64,000 bases of DNA from contig CP141132.1 of NCBI GenBank assembly GCA_035236585.1, forward strand, positions 59,245,880 to 59,309,879. The letters run 5' to 3'. Position 1 is the first letter of the stretch. Every line of letters begins with the position of its first letter. Under the pieces are notes generated by a model. It ran no database searches. It was not told the DNA's origin and was given only the letters and a program-made list of their open reading frames with translations. Shown here piece after piece: positions 48,900 to 59,469 of this stretch. Source of the stretch: Warburgia ugandensis (Eukaryota > Streptophyta > Magnoliopsida > Canellales > Canellaceae). Position numbers and translations under genes: made by a program.

Positions 48900-49810
48900 A
48901 GGAATCACAATGAGAGCTAAACCCTCACATGATGGAGGTAGTTAGGGCAAAGGTCCTTATGCTGTTAGATGTAGGTATCATTTACCCCATCTTTGACAGT
49001 ACATGCGTTAGTCTTGTTTAGGTTGTTCCTAAGAAATCTAGAGTCACGATAGTTAGAAATGAGGACAGTGAGTTAGTCACCACTTGTATGACTACTGGAT
49101 GAAGAGTCTGTATCGACTACCAAAAACTGAACTCGATCACTAGGAAAGATCACTTTTCACTTCTCTTCATGGACCAAATGCTAGAAAGGTTGGCCAATCA
49201 TGAGTATTATTTTCTCCTGGATGGATATTCTAGATACAACCAAATTTTACGACATTAGAGAATCAAGAGAAGACTACCTTCACTTGTCCCTTCGGTCCCT
49301 TCACCAATAGATGCATGCCTTTTGGGCTCTGCAATGCACTAGCAACTTTTAAATAGTGTATGATGAGTATCTTCTTAGATATGGTGGAGAGATTCCTTGA
49401 GGTGTTTATGGATGACTTCTCAATAGTTAGGTCTAATTTCATGAGTGCTTGGCCCACCTAGCTCGTGTTAGAGAGGTGCTAAGAAAAGAATTTATTTTTA
49501 AATTGGAAGAAATGCTATTTTATGGTGAAAAGTTGCATAGTGTTAAGGTATATAATTTCACTAAATGGCATGGAGGTTGATAAGGCCAAAGTGGACCTCA
49601 TCTCTAATCTTTCCCCTCCTAGGACAATTAAGGAGACTCGCTCGTTCTTAGACCATGCTGGATTTTACAGATGATTTATCAAAGAATTTAGCAAAATTTC
49701 TAGGCCTCTGTTCAATCTGCTAGCGAAGAGGGTGATTTTTAGCTTTGATGAAAATTGCATTAAAGCTTTGAATGTCTTAAAGTCAAACTCACCTTTGTGC
49801 CTATAATATA
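48900..49810 (+). pseudogene. Gypsy reverse transcriptase remnant
   Basis: The plus strand shows VFGVVPKK-like VQVVPKKSR (about 49,020), RVCIDYQKLNSITRKDHF (from 49,103), MDQMLERLANHEYYFLLDGY, FGLCNALATF and VERFLEVFMDDFSI. FMDD at 49,404-49,415 stands in the YxDD active-site position, and its two aspartates are kept. The order matches RVT_1 of Ty3/Gypsy elements. Stops and frameshifts occur throughout, including near 49,256 and 49,352. Confidence 0.88.
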
Positions 49811-49819
49811 ATTGCCGGA

Positions 49820-50257
49820 TTGAGCGCACCATTCGAGATCATGTGTGACACTTTTGACTACAAGATCACCATTGTTTTGAGGCAAAGAATTACTAAACTT
49901 CCTCATGTGATTTCTTATGCCAATAAGACTCTAAATGATACCCAACTCAATTCATGTACTATGGAGAAAGAGTTGTTAGCTGTGATATTTGCCCTTGACA
50001 AATTGAGGCCCCACATTTTAGGGTCTAAAGTAATAATCTACTTGGATCACGTTGCATTGAAATACCTTTTGTGCAAGAAAGATGCTAAACCTAGACTTAT
50101 CCGAAGGACTCTTATACTTCAAGAGTTTGACATAGAAATAAGGGATAAGAAAGGCTCCAAAAACATAGTAGCATATCACCTATTTAGGCTACTAGTTGAG
50201 TCTTCTAATGAACCTATGCCCATTAAAGAAACTTTTCTTGATGAGCAACTTTTGTAG
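49820..50257 (+). pseudogene. Gypsy RNase H remnant (open frame)
   Basis: This 145-codon frame is open from ATG 49,820 to the stop at 50,257. It reads FEIMCDTFDY, EKELLAVIFALDKLRPHILG, IIYLDHVALKYLL, then DAKPRLIRRTLILQEFDIEI and NIVAYHLFRLL. This is the RT-type RNase H of Ty3/Gypsy elements. The first acidic residue (CD.FDY) and glutamate (EKELLA) are kept. The usual final aspartate in VADHLSR is tyrosine here (VAYHLFR), so activity is doubtful. It is the longest surviving frame of the element. Confidence 0.9.
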
Positions 50258-50469
50258 GTTTTTCAATTACCTTGGTATGCTGACATTGTCAACTATCATG
50301 TTACAAATAAATTACCAGCATGTTGGTGAAAACAAGAGACATCTAATTTTCTAGCCAAGGTCAAGAACTTCATCTGGGATGATCCATACTTGTTCATGTA
50401 CTATTTTGACCAAATCATTAGGAGATATGTCGTAGACTATTAATATAGTAAAATCATGTCCTTTTTTCC

Positions 50470-51350
50470 ATGGCCATGATTGTAGGGGCCATTTTAATGA
50501 AAGGAAGACTACTACAAAATTTTGTAATGTTGATTTTACTGGCCCATGATTTTTAAAGATTCTAGCATGTAGTATAAAGCATGTGATTGTTGTCAAAAGT
50601 TAAGTAACATAGGTTGCAGTGACTTGATGCCACTAAATCCAATCGTGATAGTTGAAATTTTTTATGTTTGGGGTATGACCTTCATGGGTCTCTTCCTTAA
50701 CTCTTTTGGAAACCTCTACATTTTAGTGGGAGTGAACTACATGTCCAAATGGGTAGACACAGTAGCATTTAAAACAAATGACCTCAAGGCTATGGTCAAG
50801 TTTTTAAGAGATAATATCTTTCATGCTTCAACACTCCATGTGCTATAATCAACATTGGAAGAAAACACTTTTGCAACTGAGTATTTAAAACCCTCATGAA
50901 AAAATATGGAGTTGCCCATAGAGTTGCAATGCCCTACCATCGCCAAACCAATGGCCAAGTTGAGGTATCTAACAAGGAAATTAAGCACATCTAGAGAAGA
51001 CAGTGAACTCTAGTAAGAAAGATTGGTCTCTTAGACTCACTGATGCATTCTAGGCTTATAGAATAGAATATAAGACACTTATTAGAATGTCCCCATACAA
51101 CTTAGTTTTTGAGAAAGCTTGTCATCTACTGGTTGAGCTAGAGCATAATGCATATTAGGCAATTAAACAGCTCAATTTTGATCATGACAAAGTTGGGACC
51201 TAAAGGAAGTTTCAAATTCAAGAGTTGGAAGAACTTATGAGAAAAGCTCGTGATAGTGCCAAAAGGTACAAGGATCGTATGAAGATGGTTCATGATAAAT
51301 CCATTCTGAGCTTTGAACAAGGCTATAAGGTCCTTCTTTACAATTCTATA
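50470..51350 (+). pseudogene. Gypsy integrase remnant
   Basis: The zinc-binding region is visible in a plus-strand frame near 50,473: CHDCRGHFNERKTTTKFCNV, then DFTGP. The core follows at 50,624-50,848: MTFMGLFLNSFGNLYILVGV, NYMSKWVDTVAF, FLRDNIF. The first catalytic aspartate, normally in DFMGPF, is threonine here (TFMGLF). Then [20 protein letters not shown] (about 50,929) carries the QTNGQ.E motif with its glutamate kept. A C-terminal stretch (KRYKDRMKMVHDK, about 51,260-51,300) matches the family. Several stops interrupt it. Confidence 0.85.
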
Positions 51351-51704
51351 TAAATCTCCTTTTAGGAAAGTTATGCTCTTGATGGATCAATTCGTATATT
51401 GTCAAAACTGTCTGTCCTTATGGGGACATCGCAATTGAGAAAGATGGCAAACTTTCAAAAGTTAATGCCTAGTGATTGAAACTATACTTTGAGGTAATAA
51501 ACCCTAATGAAGATGAGGAACTCCTAGTAGAGGAGCCTGTTTATCAGGGTTATATCCACAGTTGGTCAATTGTATCATATGGTAGGACTGGTATAGTTGT
51601 AGGAGTTTTGATTTGCATCCTTTTTTTTCATTTTTGAGGACCACATTCATAGATTAATGCACTATCTCTCGAGTGAGGTAACATCATTCTAACCCTTCGC
51701 TTCA

Positions 51705-51752
51705 AAATATTGGGGAGAATTTTTAATTTAAGTCTAGGGGTAGGATCTACCA
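51705..51752 (+). promoter_or_regulatory. Polypurine-like tract of the Gypsy element
   Basis: TATTGGGGAGAATTTTTAAT is followed by TTAAGTCTAGGGGTAGGA. This resembles the TTTAAGTTTGGGGGT motif that marks the end of the pol region in plant Athila/Tat elements. A non-coding stretch lies between it and the 3' LTR remnant. Confidence 0.55.
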
Positions 51753-52479
51753 AATTAGATGTGTCCACCATTTTTAGTCATTTTTCAAAAAATTTCCTTT
51801 TATTTTAATTTTGAAAAATCTTGAAAAAATTTGAAATTTTTGATGAAAACATATGAAAAGTTCCCTTATAAGGATAAGAATTTAGATTTTCCAAAACATA
51901 TGACTTTAACTTATTAATATATTTGTATGCAATTAGTTCATCTTTATATCCTTTTTCTAAATGTTGCATGAAAAGTTAAACTCAGAATAATTATTGCACA
52001 AAATAACCATATATATAGTTAAAATATAACTTAGAGATCCTAAAGAAGATTTGTGGTGATTATTAACCCATGTAAGATTTGGAGCTAATGCTTCTTTAAG
52101 AGGGTTATATATAAATTCAAAATTTTCTTCAGTAGACGTAATTTCTTAGTTGGTCCCATTATCCTTCATTGTGGCCAACTATTAGAAATCATATCAAAGA
52201 CTATACCATTTATATCTTGATTATATGGTCAATTTAAGTCATATTAAACCTAGAAAATGGTAGACGCCATCCTTGGTAAATCCAAAGCCTTTAGTCTTCT
52301 TATATTATTATACCACTAGTTAACCCTGTGAGCCTTTTTGTTAAGCCTTTTCTTTATGACCCCATTAACCAATATCCTATTAAACCCTATAATATATCCA
52401 TTATCTAGTATTTTGAAAATATGTAAGGATGGTTGAAGAATATCTTGAAGAAAAGTATGAACAATATAGTGCAAAAGAT
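51753..52479. other. Gypsy 3' non-coding region
   Basis: The sequence is AT-rich and non-coding. It contains TAACCCTGTGAGCC and CCCCATTAACCAATATCC, the kind of text found between pol and the 3' LTR in Athila/Tat elements. No env-like frame was seen. Confidence 0.5.
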
Positions 52480-52770
52480 GAACAAAAAGGCCTAAAAGAG
52501 AGAGAGGGAAAATGGGCTATATTTGATATGCATAGAAATATTACATACATATCTTCATATTTGGAAGGTTTTAATCCTAGAAATCACTTAATTATAACTA
52601 ATTAGGATTAGTTCTGTTGTTTTATAAGTCCATGATGCAAATGTAAAACGATACACAAAATTATCAATTTTAACCTAAAAAAAGAAATTTTACATTCCAA
52701 GCTACATGATGGGCCACACATGCCATAATATGAAGTCCTAGAGGTTCAAAATTATCATTGAGTGTCACTG
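52480..52770 (+). repeat. 3' LTR remnant of the Gypsy element
   Basis: It aligns with 41,200-41,470 of the 5' LTR, with shared TATTACxTACATA, AATCACTTAAT, CTAATTAGGATTA, TTCCAAGCTACAT and TATCATTG. Similarity ends at about 52,766, after TGTCA. The remaining roughly 3.4 kb of the LTR is missing. Confidence 0.75.
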
Positions 52771-52828
52771 TTGTATGTGGAAGTCCTAGAGGTTCAAAAT
52801 TATCATTGAGTGTCATTGTTGTATGTGG
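52732..52828. repeat. 48-bp tandem duplication at the Gypsy/CACTA-2 junction
   Basis: The unit AAGTCCTAGAGGTTCAAAAT through TTGTATGTGG occurs twice (52,732-52,779 and 52,780-52,827), differing by one base (TGTCACTG/TGTCATTG). The unit spans the point where LTR similarity ends, so it was duplicated after, or while, the junction formed. Confidence 0.93.
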
Positions 52829-53169
52829 AGGCATACTAATCTCCTGCAAAATGTTTGAGTCATGTTCATAGCATGATCCAACTGTGACAACATTGAAGGG
52901 TATCCAAGGCCAATAGGTGTTGCCGCACCTGCACATCATAAATACATCATACCTTGAAGAGGTTGAGATAGGAGAATCTAGAAGGACAATAAAAAAAATT
53001 CTAGAGTAGTGAATACCTCCTTGGTTAGATTTTCTGTCTCAAAGGGCCGTGTTGTCCTTCTCTAGAATATTCTTTGGTAGGAGAATTACAGTTAGCATGT
53101 GATGGAGGTATAGGGGTAGTACCAGATCTAGTAGAAGGGATGTTGAAACTATCACCAAACCCTTGTCAC

Positions 53170-54477
53170 GTAGCTGATTAAGTATATTTACTTTTATCCT
53201 CTCACACAAGTCATTGTAGGCCTTCGAATCTTCTATTGTAGGTATTCTTTTATAAAAGAATATAGAAGGAACAATACCATTCCTTATGCCCCTAACTCGA
53301 CTAGGGTGGTCCTTCTTGCCATAGCTTTACACAAGATGTTATCATTCACAGCACTACTACTCAGAGTTCCTATACTTGTGCTTTCTTAAGTAAGAGTGTT
53401 TACCAAAATTTAATTAGAAGGAAATGATCAGTTCATTTATTTAATTATGTAAAATTGAAGGTAGTCAAGTGTAGCAAGTGAAACCACTTACAATGTGAGA
53501 AGCAACTTGTACAGTAGCTTCATCTATGAACATTTGGGCATTACACCCCACCGAATGCACCATCTTCCAAAGGATGGCATGATTAAAGAGATCCATAGTC
53601 CCATCTTTCTTTCGATATTAAGAAAGACATTATAGTTAAGTAATGAAACATATATAACTATAGTATAATTTGAAAGGAATAAACTATCACCAACACTTAC
53701 TTCACGCTCTTCAAAATGCGCATAGCCCAACCTGAAGAGTTGTGTTACATATTAGTTTTATGCACCTTTCTTCCTCTTGTGGTCTTTACTTGCACATTTG
53801 TACATATGTAATCAAGTACAATAATTGGATGTTATATAATACTTAGCTAAATGAAACATCATTTTAGCACATGCCTTAAGTTTAGAGGATGTGAAGTACT
53901 TTACAAATGCATTCCATATGTCCTAGTCAATAACGCCAGAATAAATGATAAGCATTATATATAGCCTCAACATATCATTGACATATGGAGCTATATAATT
54001 GTGAAAAATGTAGTTCTTTCATTTTCTTCATTACTCACCACCTCCTTCCAAAGCATGCATCTTCTTGTGCTTAGGTACCTCAAAGGCAATCTACAAAGTA
54101 TGAAGCGCATTATTATATTTGAAAATAAGAAGATAAAGTATGTTATAAATTATATCATACATAATATATTTATATACCGTCTCCATCTCCCATATTGGAT
54201 CTCTGACTGATTGTGGCACACATCTGCAATCATCAAATGTGATAGGCACCATGCTTCTTATCATGGAGTAGAGAAAATTTCTATAAGATGTTGCACTCTC
54301 ATCTATCACCTGCCCCTTGCTGTTGTACTATAAAGCTTGTTCAATTCCCCTTGACTTTCTCTTAATAACCTTTTCCATCATTGTTCTACCTCGGCCCTTT
54401 ATCTTTTGAGTGCTGCTCAAATTGACCTCTTATTCATACTCTTTATATTGTTCATTTTGATGTTGCTTAGGTTCCAT
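53170..54477 (-). pseudogene. Transposase_24 family gene, degenerate (CACTA-2)
   Basis: The putative start is ATG at 54,477: MEPKQHQNEQYKEYE, a stop, then a basic KIKGRGRTMMEKVIKRKSR stretch, YNSKGQVIDESATSYRNFLY, SMVPITFDDCRCVPQSVRDP and IWEMET. This is the Transposase_24 N-terminal signature and aligns with the CACTA-1 gene from its first residues. The coding frame then reaches GAGACG|GTATAT, a likely intron donor at about 54,177. Its C-terminal exon (53,170-53,390) reads TSIGTLSSSAVNDNILCKAM, then ARRTTLVELGA, matching the GTLSNTAIKRDILYKTM stretch of CACTA-1. At least two stops disrupt exon 1. By family it is a TNPA-like DNA-binding protein. Confidence 0.75.
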
Positions 54478-55189
54478 CTTTATTGCAAACAATAGCATAA
54501 TGATATTAGAATAATGAAATCAAATAGTCCATGTATTGCATTTAAAGAAATCAAAAGTAGAACAAAGCATAAGAAACTTGCTTTTTTGAGTACTAGATAA
54601 ATAATACAAGAGAATGTAAATGCAAAACTCACAAACAATAAAATATTAAGGAGACTTTCTAATTCCAGTAAGGATATAAATGAGTATGTTAAATCCCATG
54701 CTCATTTCATTACAACAATCATAGAAACATAATTTAAGCTAAAAACAACATAAAAAATATCAATAATCACTTTATATATATATATATATTATGAGATAAA
54801 TCAAGATTCTAAAGAAGAAAAGCATGTGTGTACCTTGTAAGGCATTCAATTATGCCTTTCAACTATTTAGGTTACAATAGAAATACATTGCAATGGAAAT
54901 TATAAGTTCCTAACCTCTATTAGTTTCAAATACTACATAAAGCAGCAAAAAAAAGAAAGAGAGAAAGACCTAACAATTACTTTTTAACCTCTTTACATGG
55001 TATCCTTATGCTCAATAGCCTACCATGTAAATGTCAAAATTCATGATGTATGGCTACCAATAAACATTCATATGGCATTCCTAAAAGAGTAAAAAAACAT
55101 GTTGTTTTTAGATAAAATATAGGTCAAATGATTAGATGTAGCTATCCAACACATAACAGCTCATAACACATCTGAAAACATGCCTTTTA

Positions 55190-57170
55190 AATCCTAATGT
55201 AGTCCAAAATTATTTAACCATTCTCTATGTATATTAATAGTCAAAAATAAGTTGTGAAAAGCATTTTTTCATTCAAAGAATAGTCCAAGACTTCAGAAAT
55301 TTTTCATGCATATATCATGTGTTTTTCATATAAAACATAGCCAAGTATACATGTTATATATCAATCCATGAATAGTCCATAAACTATGTGTTTTTCACTG
55401 AACACATATCCAAGTAAACTTCTTATAGATGTATGTATATATCAATCTATGAACAATCCAAAAACCTTGTGTTTCCACTGAAAACCTAGTCAAGTAAACT
55501 TCCTAGAGATTTATGTATATACCAATCCATGAACAGCCCATAAACCATGTATTTTTCATTGAAAACATAGCCAATTATATGTCATATAGATCTATGTATA
55601 TACCAATCCTTGAACAATCCGTAAACCATGTGTTTTTCATTGAAAACATAGCCAAGTAAACTTCCTATAGATTGAACAGTCCCTAAACTATGTGTTTTCA
55701 TATAAAACATAGCCAAGTAAACTTGCTGTGTATCTATGTATACAGAGTCCATAAAGCATGTGTTTTTTAGTGAAAACATAGCCAAGTAAACCTATTATAG
55801 ATATATGTATATATCATTCCATAAACCATGTGTTTTCATTGAAAACATAGCCATGGGTTTTTAATTGAAAAAATAGCCAAGTAAACTTTCTATAGATCTA
55901 TGTATATAGTAGTCCATGAACGGTCCATAAAGCATGTATTTTTTATATAAAACATAGCCAAATAAACTTTATATAGATCTATGTATATAGCAGCCCATGA
56001 ACAACCCATAAACCATCTATTTTTCACTAAAAATGCAGCCAAGTATACTTCCTATAAATATATATATATATATATATAATAGTCCATAAGTAGTCTATAA
56101 ACCATGTGTTTTTCATTGAAAATATAGCCAAGTAAACCTACTATAGATATATGTATATAGCAGTCCATGAACAGTTCATAAACCATGTATTTTTTATATA
56201 AAATATAACCAAGTAAATTTTATATAGATCTATGTATATAGCAGTTCATAAATAGTCCATAAACCATGTATTTTTCACTAAAAACAGAGTCAAGTAAATT
56301 TCCTATAGATCTATTTATATAACAGTCTATAAGCAGTCCATAAACCATGTATTTTTTACTAAAAACATAGCCAAGTGAACTTACAATAGATATATGTATA
56401 TATCAGTCCATGAATAGTCCGTAAAGCATGTGTTTTTCACTAAAAACATAGCCAAGTAAACCTATTATAGATATAGGTATATAGTAGTCCATGAATAGTT
56501 TGTAGACCATGTATTCTTTCATATAAAACATAGCCAAGTAAATTTTTTTATAGATCTATGTATATTACAGCCCATAAACCATGTATTTTTCATACAAAAC
56601 ATGGCCAACTAAACTTTGTGTATATATATATATATATACAATAGTCCTTGAATAGTCCATAAACCATGTGTTTTTCACTGAAAACTTAGTTAAGTGAACC
56701 TACTATATATAGCATTCCATGAACATTCCTTAAACCATGTGTTTTTCAAATATAGCCAAGTAAACCTACTATAGAGCTATGTATATAGTAGTCCATGAAT
56801 AGTCCATAAACCATGTGTTTTTCATTGAAAAAATAGCTAAGAAAATTTCGCATAGATTTATGTATATATCAATTCATGAACAATCCATAAACTATGTGTT
56901 TTTCATTGAAAACATAGCCAAGTAAACCTGCTATGTATTTATATTTATGGTAGTCTATAAATCTATGTATATAGTAGTCCATGAATAGTCCATAAACCAT
57001 GTTTCTTATAAAACATAACCAAGTAAACTTGCTATTGATCTATGGAAATAGTAGTCAATGAAGAGTCTATAAACCATATATTTTTCATAGGAAACAAAGC
57101 CAATTAAACTTACTATAGATCTATGTATATAACAGTCCATATTACATAAACCATGTGGTAGGAGATTTAT
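55190..57170. repeat. Minisatellite, ~80-90 bp unit, about 25 copies
   Basis: Units share CAGTCCATGAACAGTCCATA, then AACCATGTGTTTTTCACTG, AAAACATAGCCAAGTAAAC and a TATAGATCTATGTATATAG end. I count about 25 occurrences of the CCATGTGTTTTT/AGCCAAGTAAAC pair between about 55,330 and 57,150. Length varies by deletion of the TATAGATCTATGTATAT part. The array lies between the Transposase_24 start and the internal repeat block of CACTA-2. CACTA-1 has nothing like it. Confidence 0.92.
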
Positions 57171-57489
57171 ATACTATATGATAATAGACATATATGAAAG
57201 AGTCAAGTTCCACATTTTTGTGAGGACAGATGGAGGGAGGGAGGGGATGCTAACATAATCAGTGTAGGCTAGCAAGTGACTACGTGGGGTAGAGGGAGGA
57301 AGGGAGGGATGGCGGGATGAAATGAACACAAGAAGAGAGAGAAAGATAGAGAGGAAGTACCTTACATGAACACGTTAAGATTGCAAACCTTCTAATGGGG
57401 TGTAGTGGCGATTGATGGAGAGACAATATGGGAAAACTATAGGTTGCAGCAATTGAAAGGGAAACCAGTGGGATGGACAAAACTTTTGA
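57171..57489. other. Unassigned CACTA-2 interior
   Basis: Higher-GC sequence with GGAGGGAGGGAGG-like purine runs (57,230-57,350). No gene is recognised. Confidence 0.4.
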
Positions 57490-57940
57490 TGTTATAAATG
57501 GGGAACTTTGAAGTCATGAAAAAAACAACTTTAAAAACCAATTTTTCAAGTCATTTTTTTGGAGCGACTTTAGAAATTAGTTTTTGAAGTTAATTTTTGG
57601 GAATGACTTTAGAAACCAATTTTTTAAGTCATTTTTCTAGAACAACTTTAAATATAAAAAATTTAAGCCATTTTTCTAGAACAACTTTAAAAATCAATTT
57701 TTGAAGTCATATTTTTGGAGCGACTTTAAAAACTAGCTTTTGAAGTCATTTTTTTGGAACTACTTTAAAACTGGTTTTTGAAGTCTTTTTTTGCAATGAC
57801 TTTAAAAGCAAGCTCTTCTAAAGTCAATTTCTCCCAATTGACTTTAAAAACCTATTTTTGGAAGTCACTTTCTTTAGAATAACTTTAAATTGTTTGTTGA
57901 AGACATTTTTTTTAGAACAACTTTAAAAACATATAAAATA
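57490..57940. repeat. CACTA-2 internal repeat block, part 1
   Basis: About fifteen copies of GACTTTAAAAAC-like words and their complement (TTTTTGAAGTCATTTTT) alternate in orientation, spaced about 45 bp apart. The motif is the one found beside the right terminus (63,160-63,720). Confidence 0.85.
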
Positions 57941-58754
57941 AGCATATATATATATATATATTCTCTTGATGAACTAGAATTTACATATGGATGGAGGAGG
58001 ATATGTTTGAGAACTCATAAGCCCCTTTGACATCTCTTCGTTTGTAAAGAATTCTTGACATGATAACACAGACAAGGGTTGATTGGATTTCATTCAAATT
58101 AAGTAGTACACTAATTGTTCTACACTTTACTTTAAATTTTCTTACTTACAATGACACCGGCCATTTTTTCATAGAGTTCATTGCTGATTCATGCATTCTA
58201 GTGCATATATAAACAAACATAAGAATGAGGAAATCCTAGTATTTTTTACATCACTCTTCATTTATCATCTTTTTATTACATATATTAAATGTTTACATTT
58301 TATTAAATTTTATTAATATAAGATCATGATCAAAGAATTAATTAGGAACTATTTCATCAAGATTTGGCCTCTTGTATTCAGCTCACACCACTCTCTAATA
58401 GTGAGAGAGATGGTAAAGCTTCAACTTGCAACTTCCTCGACCAACTTAATGCAACCATTTCTCTTTATCAGACCTTAATTTTGGATGAACAAAGAACAAG
58501 GTTCTCCTTTTCTCCAATAGTAAGGGTTAAAGAGAGAAGCAGTTGTTGTTTGCAATAAAATCATACAATTTTTTCAAAATCACGACGATCTAAGAAACTT
58601 CTCTTAAGCCCATCATTTGTAGTGACAAAACCCATTTCGTCTACAAAATGCAAATAGATTAGAGAGTTAGTAATAAGAAAGTAAATGATGATAAAAAGAG
58701 ATTTTAGTATCCCTACCATGTTTATCATGATTGAAACATTGAAAATATCTAAAA

Positions 58755-58834
<80 letters not shown>

Positions 58835-58914
58835 GAACCAAATGAGCCTGTCATGCCTCCCATAAGATGAAGAATGTGGATAAGAGATACATGAAAAAAT
58901 AAAATGTCTTTAGC
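57941..58914. other. CACTA-2 interior between repeat blocks
   Basis: No domain is recognised. A GA microsatellite lies at 58,757-58,834, with a single AA interruption. The plus-strand frame at 58,364-58,558 is unsupported. Confidence 0.4.
58757..58834. repeat. (GA)n microsatellite
   Basis: A GA run with one interruption (GAGAAGAG near 58,813). It produces artefactual RE and LS open frames on both strands. Confidence 0.97.
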
Positions 58915-59152
58915 CCTTTTATAAAGGAAAATGGACTTTTAAAGTTGGTTTGAAAAAAATGCAAAACAACTTCAAAACGTCAACTTTTAAAGTCACTTTT
59001 TGAAAATGACTTCCCAAATCCAACTTTTGTAGTCTTTTTCTAAAAATGACTTCACAAGTCCAACTTTTGTAGTTGTTTTCAAAAAATGACTTTAAAAACT
59101 GTATGTTTAAAGTCATTTTTTCAAACCTACTTTAAAAGCCTTTTTTAGTATG
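58915..59152. repeat. CACTA-2 internal repeat block, part 2, with an internal terminus-like end
   Basis: More GACTTTAAAAAC-type words (for example TTTAAAGTCATTTTTTCAAA). It ends in CTTTAAAAGCCTTTTTTAGT followed by ATG. Reverse-complemented, the end is CATACTAAAAAAGGCTTTTA, very close to the true right tip CACTACTAAAATTGATGCTT. A decayed terminus therefore lies inside the element, just left of TNP2, in the same orientation as the real right end. Confidence 0.75.
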
Positions 59153-59469
59153 TAGCACCAGATAATGTTTCATATAAATTAGTGTTGATTCGCACATCCT
59201 ATTCATAATAAATAGAAGCATATATGAAAGAAGTTATTTTTCAAATAATTCCTTAATCACTAATACAATCCATGGAGAACATGTTGAAGGAGCTAATCAG
59301 GAATTATTTCATCTCACTAAAACAATCTATATAGCCCCCTCATATATTGTTTTTAACCCAAGCACCATCCTCACTATTATCACGCACATAATCCTCATTC
59401 TCACCAAGTACTTTAACTGATAGAACTGTTTGGGTAATACAAGGGTAATCTATTACAATATTGGCTAGG

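Larger units (their letters stand above)
41152..52770 (+). mobile_element. Athila/Tat-like Ty3/Gypsy retrotransposon, degenerate, 3' LTR truncated
   Basis: The order is 5' LTR, degenerate primer site, gag, protease, RT, RNase H, integrase, polypurine-like tract, 3' non-coding region and a 3' LTR remnant. That is the gag-pol order of Ty3/Gypsy elements. Gag and protease wording and the long LTRs fit the plant Athila/Tat group. All coding domains carry stops, and two catalytic residues appear lost. 41,230-41,480 and 52,510-52,765 are clearly related (shared AATCACTTAATCATCACTAA-type sequence, TTCCAAGCTACAT and TATCATTG), showing the LTR pair. The 3' LTR stops abruptly at about 52,766, where CACTA-2 sequence follows shortly. 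Confidence 0.85.

Noticed and set aside
49263..49457. Minus-strand 64-codon frame
   Set aside because: Shadow of the plus-strand Gypsy reverse transcriptase.
52766..52770. CACTG as the left tip of CACTA-2
   Set aside because: The following bases (TTGTATGTGG) do not match the right tip, no subterminal repeats follow, and the sequence is inside a 48-bp duplication of LTR-derived DNA.
55190..57170. CRISPR-like array of spaced repeats
   Set aside because: Repeats are contiguous and diverged with no unique spacers, and the window is plant nuclear DNA; it is a minisatellite.
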